A stretch of DNA of 64,000 bases from Pseudomonas vancouverensis (GTDB lineage Bacteria; Pseudomonadota; Gammaproteobacteria; Pseudomonadales; Pseudomonadaceae): NCBI RefSeq assembly GCF_004348895.1, contig NZ_RRZK01000007.1:62001-126000 (forward strand), in the 5' to 3' direction. Positions 18,748 to 28,887 of the stretch are shown in pieces (position 1 is the stretch's first letter; each line of letters starts with the position of its first letter). Under the pieces are notes generated by a model. The model searched no databases, had not been told where the DNA came from, and saw only the letters and a list, made by a program, of their open reading frames with translations. Position numbers and translations under genes: made by a program.

Positions 18748-19085
18748 GTTAATCACATCGGTATAGTTATATAAAAAGCAACTAACGCCCCTGCAGCCCG
18801 CATTTTTATTGGCTGCCAACTGATCGTGCGCAATCAGGCACGACTACTGCTATGGCCCCTCCAGGCTCAGGGAAATTTCTCTCGCGCTTGTGTTCGGAAC
18901 CGGCCAGCACATCGCCGACAGACAGTACCTGGAGGACTCGCCTCAGGATGCACCTCGCATACCCTGGCACTTGTCCACCCGGATTGAGCCTCAACACCTT
19001 ACCGTCTTCACTGCGCAGGATTCCACGCATTGGCAGGGTCTACCGATTGGCCGGCAACAGGTCCTGCAAGATTGTGGAGACAACC

Positions 19086-20828
19086 ATGCGTTTATCTACG
19101 CTCGCTGAAACACTCACCCGTGCACCGCACCACAAAGGTCTTGGTCGCCACGCGTTGCTCGCCGGCATGGTCGCCCTCGCTCTGGGCGCCGGAGGGGCCG
19201 GCACTGCATGGGCTAAAAACGGCACGGACAAACCGCCCGTCAAAGGTGCCACGCCGCCGTTTGCAACGCCCACCCTGCCCGATCCGGTATTCGCCAATCC
19301 GAATGCAGTACATGGCTTTGACGTCACCGGTTTTATCCAGAACATGACACTGGACGCTACCAATGTGAATTGCCCCGGCACTACGGATCCGGCCCGCTAC
19401 GGCGGTACCGTACAACTGAACGGCGTCACCATCACCGTCCCTTGCAACACCATCATGCAGATGCCGGCCAACACCCTGAGCTGGGCGGACTTTGTCCACG
19501 GTGGCTCGCTGGCGCTGAACAAAACGCCACCCGCCTACCCGTCGTTCGAAATCCATGTGGTGGGCAACTTCGTCGCCGACAAGAAAATTGCCGGGCTGAT
19601 CTATGTCTCGCAGCAATCGACCAACGTTGGTAATGGCTACATTTCCCGAATCGACTACACCAATGGCAACATCGAAGTCGACAGCGGCAATCCCTCGCAA
19701 CCGACCATCATCCAGATCAACGACCCGAACGGCCGTTTTGGTCGCGCGCAGAGCCCCGACCCGCGCTTCTCCGTCGATGACGCCAACCCCACCATCCACG
19801 CCGCCACCGGCTACCCGATGTGTGTGCCGCGCAGTATCTCCGGCGACGATGCCCTGTGCCCACAGAAAAACCGGCCTAAAGTGGTCACCCCGACCACCAC
19901 CAACAACTGCCGCAACTTCAGCCAGGCCGGCGTGACACTGCCGGCCAGCGGAGAGCTTTCGCAACCTGCGGTCGGTCAGGTGTATTGCAGCCAGTTCGTC
20001 ATGAAGCGCTTCAGCGATGCCACACGCACCGCGACCGATCCTGACCCGACGCAACAGGCGCCATTCGAAGTCGGCGACTTCATCAGCTATGCCGGCACCC
20101 TGTTCAAATCGGCGACCACCGGCAGCCCGGACTTCATTTCCGCGCACACCATCGAGGCCAATGTCGGGATCTACACTCAACCCGGCACTCAACCCAGCTA
20201 CCTGGCGATCGGTGAGTTCGGCGTCGGGACCGCGGATCCTGCGGTGACCGCTATCGGCGGTGCAGACCAGGAAACCCAGGACCGAATCTTCCTCGAAGCC
20301 TCGACCACCGACATCAAGACCCCGGTCGATATCTATCTGATCGATGTCAACCCAACCACAGGCGCACAGACCAATCGCTGGGTGACACCTTTCGAGATGA
20401 CCGGTGAATGCAACCCTGCCACTGGTTTGGGCACCGCTTGCCTGGGTGCTTCGGGCGGCATCACCACGCAGAATGTGGGTGCGCAGCCACAACGGGCCAG
20501 ATTGCGTGCCACCAAGGCGCCTACCGGTCTTTTGAGCCAGCCGACCCGGACCTTGCGTGTCGTTGCGCGCTCGCTGTGCGTGCCACAAAACTCGCTGTCG
20601 CAAACCGGTGTCGACAACTGCATTCAAAACGCCAGCCGGCTGACTGTGGCCAACGGTTTGACTGCGGGGCAGTACGTGGCACCGGTGTTCGAGTTCATCT
20701 TCCCCGAAGGCGTGAGACCCGGTGATCCCAATGTGCCGAACGATTTCTGGCACCTGCCGTTCATCCGCAATGGTGAAGGCGCGAGCACCCCGACCGGCGT
20801 CGGCCCGCTGGAACCGACACCATGGTGA
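19086..20828 (+). CDS. Unknown secreted Cys-rich protein paired with the di-haem protein
   Basis: 580 residues from the ATG at 19086, which has GGAGA 6 nt upstream; readings from 18852 lack this. A long signal peptide (hydrophobic LLAGMVALALGAGGAG, cleavage about TAWA/KN) indicates export. The mature part is rich in Thr, Pro, Asn and Gly with little charge. It has ten cysteines, an even number that fits five disulfides. I see no known domain. A recognisable stretch is NTIMQMPANTLSWADF near residue 130. Its position opposite the MauG-like gene suggests that it is a substrate or partner of that enzyme, but this is inference only. A strong bidirectional terminator follows. Confidence 0.75.
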   Translation: MRLSTLAETLTRAPHHKGLGRHALLAGMVALALGAGGAGTAWAKNGTDKPPVKGATPPFATPTLPDPVFANPNAVHGFDVTGFIQNMTLDATNVNCPGTTDPARYGGTVQLNGVTITVPCNTIMQMPANTLSWADFVHGGSLALNKTPPAYPSFEIHVVGNFVADKKIAGLIYVSQQSTNVGNGYISRIDYTNGNIEVDSGNPSQPTIIQINDPNGRFGRAQSPDPRFSVDDANPTIHAATGYPMCVPRSISGDDALCPQKNRPKVVTPTTTNNCRNFSQAGVTLPASGELSQPAVGQVYCSQFVMKRFSDATRTATDPDPTQQAPFEVGDFISYAGTLFKSATTGSPDFISAHTIEANVGIYTQPGTQPSYLAIGEFGVGTADPAVTAIGGADQETQDRIFLEASTTDIKTPVDIYLIDVNPTTGAQTNRWVTPFEMTGECNPATGLGTACLGASGGITTQNVGAQPQRARLRATKAPTGLLSQPTRTLRVVARSLCVPQNSLSQTGVDNCIQNASRLTVANGLTAGQYVAPVFEFIFPEGVRPGDPNVPNDFWHLPFIRNGEGASTPTGVGPLEPTPW

Positions 20829-20850
20829 AAAAGCGCTGACGACAAGGCAT

Positions 20851-20887
20851 AAAAAAACCGCCGATCCCGAGGGAGCGGCGGTTTTTT
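20851..20887. terminator. Bidirectional terminator
   Basis: AAAAAACCGCCG and CGGCGGTTTTTT form a 12-bp stem around a 12-nt loop, between the convergent secreted-protein gene and acyl-CoA dehydrogenase 3. Confidence 0.93.
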
Positions 20888-20909
20888 CTTGCGAGTACCG
20901 CGCCGGGAC

Positions 20910-22715
20910 TTAGTAGCCCAGGTCGAAGTTCTCTTCTTTCATGTCCATCAGGTTGTTGGCACCCGACAGCATGGTTGCAACGTGAGTACGGGTACGCGGC
21001 AGGATGCGCTGGAAGTAGAAACGCGCAGTCTGCAGCTTGGCGGTGTAGAACGCCTCTTCCGAAGTGCCGGCAGCCAGCTTCTCGGCAGCCAGGCGCGCCA
21101 TGTCAGCCCAGAAGTAAGCCAGGCAGGCATAACCGGAGTACATCAGGTAGTCCACCGAGGCCGCGCCGACTTCTTCGCGATCCTTCATGGCCGCCATACC
21201 GACCTTCATGGTCAGCTCGCCCCATTCCTTGTTCAGTGCGGCCAGTGGCGCGACGAACTCTTGAACCGCTTCGTTGCCTTCGTTGTTCTGGCAGAACTTG
21301 TGCACGATCTTGGTGAAGCCTTTCAGAGCCTCGCCTTGAGTCATCAGCACTTTACGGCCCAGCAGGTCGAGTGCCTGGATGCCGGTGGTGCCTTCGTACA
21401 ACATCGAAATGCGGCTGTCGCGAACGTTCTGCTCCATGCCCCACTCGGCGATGAAGCCGTGGCCGCCGTAGATCTGCACGCCGTGGTTGGCCGATTCGAA
21501 ACCGACTTCGGTCATGAACGCCTTGGCGATCGGAGTCATGAAAGCCAGCAGTGCGTCGGCTTTCTTCTTCTCTTCTTCGTCCACGCCGTACTTGACGATG
21601 TCGACCTGTTTGGCGGTGAAGTACACCATCGCACGGTTGCCTTCGGCGAAGGCCTTCATGGTCAACAGCATGCGGCGTACATCTGGGTGCACGATGATCG
21701 GGTCAGCGGCTTTGTCCGGCGCTTTCGGGCCAGTCAGCGAGCGCATTTGCAGACGGTCGCGAGCGTATTTCAGGCCGCCCTGGAAACCGACTTCAGCGTG
21801 GGCCAGACCTTGCAGTGCGGTACCCAGGCGCGCGGTGTTCATGAAGGTGAACATGCAGTTCAGGCCTTTGTTCGCCGGGCCGATCAGGAAACCGGTGGCG
21901 CCGTCGAAGTTCATCACGCAGGTGGCGTTGCCGTGGATGCCCATCTTGTGTTCCAGGGAACCGCAGGACACCGCGTTGCGCGCGCCAACCGAACCGTCGG
22001 CGTTCGGCAGGAACTTCGGCACGATGAACAGGGAGATGCCTTTGGTGCCAGCCGGAGCGTCCGGCAGGCGGGCCAGTACGATGTGGACGATGTTGTCGGC
22101 CATGTCGTGTTCACCGGCCGAGATGAAAATCTTGGTGCCGGAAACCTTGTAGGAACCATCGGCCTGAGGCTCGGCCTTGGTGCGCAGCATGCCCAGGTCG
22201 GTGCCGCAGTGCGGTTCGGTCAGGCACATGGTGCCGGTCCACTCGCCGGATACCAGCTTGGTCAGGTAAGCCTCTTGCTGCTCAGGGGTACCGTGCTCGG
22301 AGATGGTGTTCATCGCGCCGTGCGACAGGCCTGGGTACATGCCCCACGACCAGTTGGACTCGCCGACCATTTCGCTGATCGCCAGGCCCAGGGACTCCGG
22401 CAGGCCTTGGCCGCCGTGCTCGACGTCGTGGGCCAGGCTTGGCCAGCCACCTTCGACGAATTGCTTGTAGGCCTCTTTGAAGCCAGTCGGGGTCTTAACG
22501 CCGGACTCGCTCCAGGTGCAGCCTTCGAGGTCGCCCACACGGTTCAGCGGAGCCAGTACCTGCTCACAAAACTTGGCGCCTTCTTCGAGAATGGCGTCGA
22601 CCATGTCTGGCGTTGCGTCCGCGCAAGCTGGAAGGCTCTGATAGTGCGCTTCGTAACCGAGCAGTTCGTCACGAACGAAGCGAATATCACGCAAGGGGGC
22701 CTTGTAGTCAGGCAT
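20910..22715 (-). CDS. Acyl-CoA dehydrogenase, ~600-residue FadE-type (paralogue 3, beside bio cluster)
   Basis: 601 residues, starting [13 protein letters not shown] with AGAGG upstream of the ATG at 22715. Motifs [25 protein letters not shown] and LYEGTTGIQ (catalytic Glu near residue 441) are intact. It has the extended C-terminal domain of this class and should carry out flavin-dependent acyl-CoA oxidation in beta-oxidation. Its place next to the small protein and bioD matches PAO1 PA0506 (FadE1, reported long-chain), so it is the likeliest FadE1 orthologue of the three. It is separated from paralogues 1 and 2 by a ~6.5-kb block. Confidence 0.93.
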   Translation of the reverse strand: MPDYKAPLRDIRFVRDELLGYEAHYQSLPACADATPDMVDAILEEGAKFCEQVLAPLNRVGDLEGCTWSESGVKTPTGFKEAYKQFVEGGWPSLAHDVEHGGQGLPESLGLAISEMVGESNWSWGMYPGLSHGAMNTISEHGTPEQQEAYLTKLVSGEWTGTMCLTEPHCGTDLGMLRTKAEPQADGSYKVSGTKIFISAGEHDMADNIVHIVLARLPDAPAGTKGISLFIVPKFLPNADGSVGARNAVSCGSLEHKMGIHGNATCVMNFDGATGFLIGPANKGLNCMFTFMNTARLGTALQGLAHAEVGFQGGLKYARDRLQMRSLTGPKAPDKAADPIIVHPDVRRMLLTMKAFAEGNRAMVYFTAKQVDIVKYGVDEEEKKKADALLAFMTPIAKAFMTEVGFESANHGVQIYGGHGFIAEWGMEQNVRDSRISMLYEGTTGIQALDLLGRKVLMTQGEALKGFTKIVHKFCQNNEGNEAVQEFVAPLAALNKEWGELTMKVGMAAMKDREEVGAASVDYLMYSGYACLAYFWADMARLAAEKLAAGTSEEAFYTAKLQTARFYFQRILPRTRTHVATMLSGANNLMDMKEENFDLGY

Positions 22716-22942
22716 AGCGATAAACCTCTGCTGATGTAACCGGGAATGAACGACCGCATGGATTTGTTGTTGCGATCAAACAGTTGTTTGAAACATACGT
22801 TTACGCCCAAATCTTGTCAAGCATCGATCTTTTGCCGTTCGTCATCACCTGTCGAACAGGCAGAAACGCGACTGTACGGTCACTCTGGCGAGGCAACCGG
22901 GTCATTGAAAAAAGACTAGTTGAGGAAGAAGGACTTACGCAG

Positions 22943-22967
22943 AAAAACGCCGCGAACAAGCGCGGCG
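22943..22967 (-). terminator. Terminator of the small 98-residue protein gene
   Basis: On the minus strand CGCCGCG-CTTGTT-CGCGGCG is followed by TTTTT, 24 bp after the stop. Confidence 0.85.
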
Positions 22968-22990
22968 CTGGAGGCGGATTGAGCAATAAA

Positions 22991-23287
22991 TCAGGCGTAG
23001 GTATCGATCAGCGTGCCGAGCATTTCGTCGGCGGCCTTGGCGACTTTCACGCCGAGTTCTGTCTGGACCTTGCCCTGGGCCATGTCGACCACATTTTTTG
23101 CAACGTCTGATTGCTGACTGCGATCGACGGACAGCAACCGATCAACCTGAGTCTCGGAAGACTGGCTGGTGACGGAACGTTCGACGGTGGTGTTGGCGAT
23201 CTGGCTGGCTGCCTGATCGACGCGGTTCTGCCCTGTCTGAATAGTGCTCAGACCGGCATAAAAAGCGCTGTTTCCTGAGATTTCCAT
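22991..23287 (-). CDS. Small conserved protein resembling the N-terminus of flagellar rod/hook proteins
   Basis: 98 residues, mostly helical and polar. The start, MEISGNSAFYAGLSTIQTGQ followed by NRVDQAASQIAN, resembles the ANQxxLDxxAxNIAN signature at the N-terminus of flagellar rod and hook proteins. The end, KAADEMLGTLIDTY, resembles their C-terminal helix. The central core of such proteins is missing, so the product would be just the two coiled-coil ends. It occupies the place of PAO1 PA0505, a hypothetical gene. Function is unknown; a role in motility is only a guess. It has its own terminator. Confidence 0.75.
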   Translation of the reverse strand: MEISGNSAFYAGLSTIQTGQNRVDQAASQIANTTVERSVTSQSSETQVDRLLSVDRSQQSDVAKNVVDMAQGKVQTELGVKVAKAADEMLGTLIDTYA

Positions 23288-23410
23288 GGGAGAACTCGTC
23301 CTTGCAAAGGATCAACAGCACTCATTGAAGCAGACCTGTTGGGAAAAGGCCCGTCAAAAACACTAATGGCAGAGTGCCTTGTCATAGGCAAAGCCCACAG
23401 GTAGATCAAA

Positions 23411-24091
23411 TCAGTCCAGCAGATCCAGCTGCAGGTGCTCTGCCACGCCCTCGGCCGTCGCCGGCTTCAGCTTCGGCACTCGCCCCAGGCAGGGTGCGGG
23501 CAGACGCTCCGCCAGCGTGGCAAGGTTTTCTTCCAGGCGCGAAGTCTTCGGATCAATGATGTTGGCCACCCAGCCCGCCAGCTGCAAACCGTCCCGGGCA
23601 ATGGCCTCGGCCGTCAACAAGGCATGGCTGATGCAGCCCAGCCGCACGCCGACCACCAGGATCACCGGCAGCTGCAAGGCGATGGCAAGGTCAGACAGAT
23701 TGTCCTGATCGGCCAAGGGTACGCGCCAGCCCCCAGCCCCTTCGATCAAAGTGAAATCGGCGTGCATGTCGAGGATCTGTCGCATCGGCGCGAGCAAGGA
23801 CTGCACCGTCAGCGCGACACCCGCCTCACGTGCGGCCAGGTGCGGTGCGATGGCCGGTTCGAACGCCACCGGGTTGATCTGATCGTAGGTTAACGGCAAC
23901 GAGCACTGCGCTTGCAACGCCAGGGCATCGGCATTGCGCAAGCCTTTGGGCGTCACCTCGCAGCCCGAAGCTACCGGTTTACCCGCCGCCGTGCTCAAAC
24001 CCGCCGACCGCGCCGCGTGCAGCAGTCCTGCCGCAACCGTGGTCTTGCCGACATCCGTATCCGTGCCCGTAATGAAATAGGCCACGCTCAT
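23411..24091 (-). CDS. bioD: BioD, dethiobiotin synthetase
   Basis: 226 residues, normal length. The P-loop [10 protein letters not shown] is at the N-terminus, and the family segments KPVASGCE and [10 protein letters not shown] follow. BioD makes the ureido ring of dethiobiotin from 7,8-diaminopelargonate, CO2 and ATP. It is the last gene of bioB-F-H-C-D here and overlaps the bioC stop by 4 nt, so it is translationally coupled. bioA, which supplies its substrate, is not in the window, as is usual in Pseudomonas. Confidence 0.96.
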   Translation of the reverse strand: MSVAYFITGTDTDVGKTTVAAGLLHAARSAGLSTAAGKPVASGCEVTPKGLRNADALALQAQCSLPLTYDQINPVAFEPAIAPHLAAREAGVALTVQSLLAPMRQILDMHADFTLIEGAGGWRVPLADQDNLSDLAIALQLPVILVVGVRLGCISHALLTAEAIARDGLQLAGWVANIIDPKTSRLEENLATLAERLPAPCLGRVPKLKPATAEGVAEHLQLDLLD

Positions 24092-24900
24092 AAGGGTTTC
24101 TCCATAACGGCGTATACCACTTGATAAGTCGCCGGCAGGCCCCGCGCCTGACGAAACTGCTCATATGCCTCGACCAATCCCAGTATCCGTGCCCTGCCGG
24201 TCAAGCCGCCGGGGCGGCCGGGATTGATATTGTGCGCACCCAGCGCCTTGAGTTCATGGGTCAGACTGCGCACATCCGGATAATGCAGCACATGTGCACG
24301 GTTTTGCAGGCTGACGACCTGCAAGCCACTGGCCGCGCACAATTGCTCATACTTGGCGAACTCTCGGAAGCGATTGACGTGGACCAGGCCATCGACCTGA
24401 CGCCAGCTGTCACGCAGCTCAACCAGAGTGCCTACACACAGACTAGCAAAGGCGAAAATGCCACCCGGTTTTAGCACCCGATGAGCCTCACGCAGCACTG
24501 AGGCGAAGTCCGCACACCATTGCACCGCCAGACTGGAAAAGATCAGGTCGCAGGTCGCGTCCTGCAACGGCAAGCGCTCGGCGTCGCCGGCAATGAAGTG
24601 CGTTGCACCACCCAACGGCCGCGCGTGATTGAGCATGCCTTCGGCGATGTCCAGCGCCACACCATGGCTCGCCGGGAAGCACTGGTTCAGGGCGCGACTG
24701 AAATACCCGGTGCCGCAACCCAGATCCAGCCAGCGTTGCGGGGCAAAATCCGTCGGCAATCGGTGAAGCAGTTGACTGCCAACGTCCCGCTGCAATTCGG
24801 CGACGCTGTCGTAGCTCGCTGCGGCACGGGAGAAAGATGCCGCGACCTGACGCTTGTCGGGCAAGCCGCCGGGCAGGTTGCGAAGGGAAAGATCAGTCAT
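24088..24900 (-). CDS. bioC: BioC, malonyl-ACP O-methyltransferase
   Basis: 270 residues from the ATG at 24900, which overlaps the bioH stop by 8 nt; longer readings start inside bioH. The SAM-binding motif I is [14 protein letters not shown] near residue 57. BioC methylates malonyl-ACP so that it can enter fatty acid synthesis as a pimelate precursor, and BioH later removes the methyl group. Both genes are adjacent here. The two ends are coupled by overlap to bioH and bioD. Confidence 0.95.
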   Translation of the reverse strand: MTDLSLRNLPGGLPDKRQVAASFSRAAASYDSVAELQRDVGSQLLHRLPTDFAPQRWLDLGCGTGYFSRALNQCFPASHGVALDIAEGMLNHARPLGGATHFIAGDAERLPLQDATCDLIFSSLAVQWCADFASVLREAHRVLKPGGIFAFASLCVGTLVELRDSWRQVDGLVHVNRFREFAKYEQLCAASGLQVVSLQNRAHVLHYPDVRSLTHELKALGAHNINPGRPGGLTGRARILGLVEAYEQFRQARGLPATYQVVYAVMEKPL

Positions 24901-25624
24901 CGCCGCTCTCATGCAAAAACGCCTGGATCGCCCCCGCCACACCGTGGGGATCCTCCAGAAGAAACCCGTGGCTGGCCTGTTCAATCAGGCCAATTTCGAC
25001 ATCCGGCAGCAACGCCAGCAACTCACCGGCGGCTTCCGCCGGAACCAGCCCGTCCAGGCCGGCAAACAGATGCAGTTGCGGGCCACGATAGGACTGCAAC
25101 GCTTGGCGCGTATCCAGTTGCGCCAGCACCTGCAAACCACTGATCAACACCGACGCAGTGGTATGCGGTGCCCCACCCAGCAACAATCGCGACAAGCCAC
25201 GCGGGTCCTCGGCACCTTGGGCACAGAGCAGGGAGAAACGCTTCAAGGTCAGGCGAGGATCGGCTTCACATCCTGCCAGGAATGCATCGAAGGTGTCGGC
25301 CGGCATCGCACTCGACCAATGCTCATGGGCAACAAAGGATGCGTTGCTCGCCAGGGTCAGTAAGCCGCAACAGCGATCACCGCGGCGTTCGGCCAATGCC
25401 GAGGCGAGCATGCCACCGAGCGACCAACCGCCGAGCCAGGCGTCTTGAGGCAATGTCGAGTCAAGCTCATCGAGCCATTCATCGAGATCGCTCGACTCCA
25501 ATTCAGGCAGGGGCTCGATCTCGACGTGCAGGTGCTCGTCCAGCCCCTGCAATGCAGCGGCGAGTGGTTGCAGGGGTGACACGCCGAGGCCCCAACCGGG
25601 CAGCAGAATCAGACGATCACGCAT
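24893..25624 (-). CDS. bioH: BioH, pimeloyl-ACP methyl ester esterase
   Basis: 243 residues, alpha/beta hydrolase. The nucleophile serine is in GGWSLGGM and the catalytic histidine in [11 protein letters not shown]. An N-terminal LLPGWGLG oxyanion segment is typical. It releases pimeloyl-ACP from its methyl ester, ending pimelate synthesis. It overlaps bioF by 8 nt on the upstream side and bioC by 8 nt on the downstream side. Confidence 0.95.
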   Translation of the reverse strand: MRDRLILLPGWGLGVSPLQPLAAALQGLDEHLHVEIEPLPELESSDLDEWLDELDSTLPQDAWLGGWSLGGMLASALAERRGDRCCGLLTLASNASFVAHEHWSSAMPADTFDAFLAGCEADPRLTLKRFSLLCAQGAEDPRGLSRLLLGGAPHTTASVLISGLQVLAQLDTRQALQSYRGPQLHLFAGLDGLVPAEAAGELLALLPDVEIGLIEQASHGFLLEDPHGVAGAIQAFLHESGDD

Positions 25625-26795
25625 GACTTGGCTCCGTCCCCAGTTGTTGAAAACAATCGGCCAACCCCTCTAACAATAGCTGTACCTGCGCCTCACTGTG
25701 GGCGGCGGTCAAGGTCACCCGCAAACGCGCACTGCCTGCCGGCACGGTGGGTGGACGGATCGCCGTTACCATCAGGCCGCGTTCGCGCAGCAGCTGTGAA
25801 AAGCGCAGCGCCCGAGCGGCATCGCCGATCAGGATTGGCTGAATCGGTGTGAAACTGTCCATCAAGGTCAGGCCGATCTGCTCGGCACCCTGGCGGAACT
25901 GGCGAATCAAGGTCTTGAGATGCTCGCGGCGCCAGTGCTCGCTGCGCAGCAATTCCAGGCTTTTCAGCGTCGCGCAGGCCAGGGCTGGCGGCTGACTGGT
26001 GGTGTAGATGTAGGGTCGAGCGAACTGGATCAGGCTTTCGATGAGCTCATCGCTGCCGGCGACAAAAGCACCCGCCGTACCGAAGGCTTTACCGAGGGTG
26101 CCCACCAGAACGGGGACATCGTCAGTGCTCAGCCCGAAGTGCTCGACGATGCCGCCACCGTTGGCCCCCAAGGGACCGAAGCCGTGGGCGTCATCCACCA
26201 TCAGCCAAGCGCCTTTGGCTTTGGCCGCATGCGCCAGCGCTGGCAGATCGGCGATGTCGCCGTCCATGCTGAATACGCCGTCGGTGACCACCAGCGTATT
26301 GCCGGTGGCTTTTTCCAGGCGTTTGGCCAGGCTCTCGGCATCGTTGTGCAGATAACGGTTGAACCGCGCACCGGATAACAAGCCGGCATCGAGCAACGAC
26401 GCATGATTGAGCCGGTCTTCAAGCACCGTGTCGCCCTGCCCCACCAACGCAGTCACTGCGCCGAGGTTGGCCATGTAGCCCGTGGTGAACAGCAGCGCAC
26501 GGGGACGGCCGGTCAAGTCAGCCAACGCTTCTTCCAGGGCGTGATGCGGGCCGCTATGACCGATGACCAGATGCGAAGCACCACCGCCCACGCCCCATTT
26601 CGCCGCACCGGCGCGCCAGGCTTCAATCACTTGCGGGTGATTGGCCAGGCCGAGGTAATCGTTGTTGCAGAACGCCAGCAACGGCTGGCCATCGACCACC
26701 ACTTGCGGCCCCTGCGGGGTTTCCAGCAATGGACGCTGGCGGTAGAGATTTTCGGCACGACGGGCAGCAAGGCGTGCGGCGAGATCGAAAGACAT
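25617..26795 (-). CDS. bioF: BioF, 8-amino-7-oxononanoate synthase
   Basis: 392 residues from the ATG at 26795 (GAGG 5 nt upstream). Fold-type I PLP enzyme of the alpha-oxoamine synthase family; the PLP lysine is in [11 protein letters not shown] and the aspartate-histidine segment reads [11 protein letters not shown]. It condenses pimeloyl-ACP with alanine to give KAPA. The 140-bp gap to bioB contains a REP pair, so bioB and bioF may still be one transcript with altered stability. Confidence 0.96.
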   Translation of the reverse strand: MSFDLAARLAARRAENLYRQRPLLETPQGPQVVVDGQPLLAFCNNDYLGLANHPQVIEAWRAGAAKWGVGGGASHLVIGHSGPHHALEEALADLTGRPRALLFTTGYMANLGAVTALVGQGDTVLEDRLNHASLLDAGLLSGARFNRYLHNDAESLAKRLEKATGNTLVVTDGVFSMDGDIADLPALAHAAKAKGAWLMVDDAHGFGPLGANGGGIVEHFGLSTDDVPVLVGTLGKAFGTAGAFVAGSDELIESLIQFARPYIYTTSQPPALACATLKSLELLRSEHWRREHLKTLIRQFRQGAEQIGLTLMDSFTPIQPILIGDAARALRFSQLLRERGLMVTAIRPPTVPAGSARLRVTLTAAHSEAQVQLLLEGLADCFQQLGTEPSHA

Positions 26796-26840
26796 GCAGG
26801 CCTCGATGGTTGATCCTGGTTTTGGACTAGACACAACGCC

Positions 26841-26915
26841 CTGTGGGAGCGAGCTTGCTCGCGATTACGGCGCCAGGTTCAACAATGATGTCGACTGGCA
26901 AGCCCGCTCCCACAG
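26841..26915. repeat. REPIN between bioF and bioB
   Basis: CTGTGGGAGCGAGCTTGCTC plus GCGAT, then an inverted partner GCAAGCCCGCTCCCACAG about 30 bp later. Confidence 0.9.
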
Positions 26916-26935
26916 GTTTTGCATTCCAGATTCGA

Positions 26936-27991
26936 TCAAACAGCCGCGTTATAAAACTGCTCGCTGCTCTTCTGCTCCACCAGCGCCTGCTCGATAGCGG
27001 CCTGATGCACCTCGTCGGCGTGCTCTTCGCGAGCCTCCGGCAGAATGCCCAGGCGCGAGAACAACTGCATGTCCTTGTCGGCCTGCGGGTTGGCGGTGGT
27101 CAGCAGTTTCTCGCCGTAGAAAATCGAGTTGGCGCCGGCGAAAAAAGCCAGGGCCTGCATCTGCTCGTTCATGGCTTCACGGCCGGCGGACAGGCGCACG
27201 TGGGACTTCGGCATCAGGATGCGGGCCACCGCGAGCATGCGGATGAAATCGAACGGGTCGATGTCCTCGGCGTTTTCCAGCGGCGTACCGGCCACTTTCA
27301 CCAGCATGTTGATCGGCACCGACTCCGGATGCTCCGGCAGGTTGGCCAGCTGGATCAGCAGGTTGGCACGGTCGTCGAGGGACTCGCCCATGCCGAGGAT
27401 GCCGCCGGAGCAGATCTTCATCCCCGAATCACGGACATAGGCCAGGGTCTGCAGACGCTCGCTGTAGGTACGCGTGGTGATGATGCTGCCGTAGAACTCC
27501 GGCGAGGTGTCGAGGTTGTGGTTGTAGTAATCCAGACCCGCCTTGGCCAGGGCTTCGGTCTGCTCCTGATCCAGGCGACCGAGGGTCATGCAGGTTTCCA
27601 GGCCCAGCGCTTTAACGCCTTCGACCATCTTCAGCACGTAGGGCATGTCTTTGGCCGAAGGATGCTTCCACGCCGCGCCCATGCAGAAACGGGTCGAACC
27701 GATGGCCTTGGCGCGCGCTGCCTCTTCAAGGACCTTCTGCACTTCCATCAGCTTTTCTTTTTCCAGGCCGGTGTTGTAGTGCCCGGACTGCGGACAGTAC
27801 TTGCAGTCTTCCGGGCAAGCGCCGGTCTTGATCGACAGCAGGGTCGAGACCTGGACACGGTTGGCGTCGAAATGCGCACGGTGCACCGTCTGCGCCTGAA
27901 ACAGCAGGTCGTTGAATGGCTGTACGAAGAGTGCTTTGACTTCGGCTAAAGTCCAGTCATGACGCAGGGTGGCAGTGGTGCTGGCGCTCAT
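26936..27991 (-). CDS. bioB: BioB, biotin synthase
   Basis: 351 residues from the ATG at 27991, supported by AAGGA 7-8 nt upstream. The radical SAM cluster motif is CPEDCKYC (CxxxCxxC). The second-cluster region includes RFCMGAAWK and SCSGG-like [13 protein letters not shown]. BioB inserts sulfur into dethiobiotin, the last step of biotin synthesis. It is the first gene of the operon. Its promoter lies in the 90-bp gap and the start of comF, with a BirA-type operator over the -35 hexamer. Confidence 0.96.
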   Translation of the reverse strand: MSASTTATLRHDWTLAEVKALFVQPFNDLLFQAQTVHRAHFDANRVQVSTLLSIKTGACPEDCKYCPQSGHYNTGLEKEKLMEVQKVLEEAARAKAIGSTRFCMGAAWKHPSAKDMPYVLKMVEGVKALGLETCMTLGRLDQEQTEALAKAGLDYYNHNLDTSPEFYGSIITTRTYSERLQTLAYVRDSGMKICSGGILGMGESLDDRANLLIQLANLPEHPESVPINMLVKVAGTPLENAEDIDPFDFIRMLAVARILMPKSHVRLSAGREAMNEQMQALAFFAGANSIFYGEKLLTTANPQADKDMQLFSRLGILPEAREEHADEVHQAAIEQALVEQKSSEQFYNAAV

Positions 27992-28083
27992 GGGCGATTC
28001 CTTTGTTCTGGCTTGGCAAGTGGCCGGGGCAATGCAATACCCACAGGCGCGACACGGATGTTGGGCATGTTTAAGGAAGAGCG

Positions 28084-28824
28084 ATGCGCTGTCAACCTCA
28101 ATACGAAGGGCAGGTTTACATCTGGTTAGAAAACAACCAATCCTGTTTGTTGTGCGATGAGCCAGCCGACGACAGCACGCCGATCTGCATGGCCTGTGAA
28201 ACGGAACTGCCCTGGCTCGGCGATCAGTGCCGGACCTGCGCCCTGCCGCTGCCGGCGGCTGGCCTGACCTGCGGCCATTGCCAGAATCATCCCCCGGCCT
28301 TCCACCAGGTTGTCGCACCCTGGACCTACGGTTTTCCCGTCGACAGTCTGATCACTCGCTTCAAGCACAGCGCCAAATGGCCTTTTGGCCACCTGCTGGG
28401 CGAACTCCTCGGCCAACACCTGCTGGATCGTTTCGATAACGATCTGGATCGGCCTGACGCACTGCTGCCGGTGCCGCTGGCTCGCCAACGCTTGCGCAAA
28501 CGCGGGTTCAATCAGGCGGCGATGCTGGCGCGATGGCTCAGCTCCCGACTAGGAATCCCCTGCGATGAGCGGGCGCTATTGCGCACGCTGGACACCGAAG
28601 CGCAACAGGTGCTCAACGCCGACGCACGGCGCAAGAATCTGCGCAATGCATTCAACGTGACCCAAGGCGCTGTGGTGGCGGGTCGGCACCTGGCACTGGT
28701 GGACGATGTACTCACCACCGGCGCGACGGCGCAAACCCTTGCCCGCCTGTTGATGAAGGCGGGTGCGGCGCGAGTCGACATCTATTGCCTGGCCCGCACA
28801 CCAAAACCCGGTAAGTCGCCCTGA
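28084..28824 (+). CDS. comF: ComF-family phosphoribosyltransferase-like protein
   Basis: 246 residues. The N-terminal half has paired cysteines typical of a zinc ribbon: CLLC, CMAC, CRTC and CGHC. The C-terminal half is a type I phosphoribosyltransferase fold with the PRPP motif [13 protein letters not shown] near residue 205. ComF proteins take part in DNA uptake or recombination in competent bacteria, with no proven catalytic role in Pseudomonas. The gene is divergent from bioB; its first 13 codons coincide with the BirA-like operator. A GGAAGAG ribosome site before ATG 28084 supports this start. Confidence 0.92.
   Translation: MRCQPQYEGQVYIWLENNQSCLLCDEPADDSTPICMACETELPWLGDQCRTCALPLPAAGLTCGHCQNHPPAFHQVVAPWTYGFPVDSLITRFKHSAKWPFGHLLGELLGQHLLDRFDNDLDRPDALLPVPLARQRLRKRGFNQAAMLARWLSSRLGIPCDERALLRTLDTEAQQVLNADARRKNLRNAFNVTQGAVVAGRHLALVDDVLTTGATAQTLARLLMKAGAARVDIYCLARTPKPGKSP
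28089..28121 (-). promoter_or_regulatory. BirA-type biotin operator and -35 of bioB, inside the comF start
   Basis: Half-sites CTGTCAACC (28089-28097) and GGTTTACAT (28113-28121) are separated by exactly 15 bp. The enterobacterial operator is TTGTAAACC-N15-GGTTTACAA, so 7/9 and 8/9 positions match. Read on the minus strand, the first half contains TTGACA (28095-28090), an ideal -35 about 100 bp before bioB, with TAAACA 16 bp downstream as a modest -10. Confidence 0.7.
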
Positions 28825-28887
28825 CTTGACTAGTGCGCCTCAAGCCGCCAACGTCCTCCCCATCGTCACAGCCCAAAGCGACTCACC

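Larger units (their letters stand above)
17973..19085. other. 1.1-kb non-coding gap, AT-rich in the middle
   Basis: No convincing gene. Short readings such as 18229-18438 (+) and 18345-18530 (-) lack ribosome sites and family resemblance. From about 18180 to 18800 the DNA is clearly more AT-rich than its surroundings, with tracts such as ATAAAAATTTTTAT at 18216-18229. It contains three related palindromic boxes and should hold the promoters of both flanking secreted-protein genes. Confidence 0.7.
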
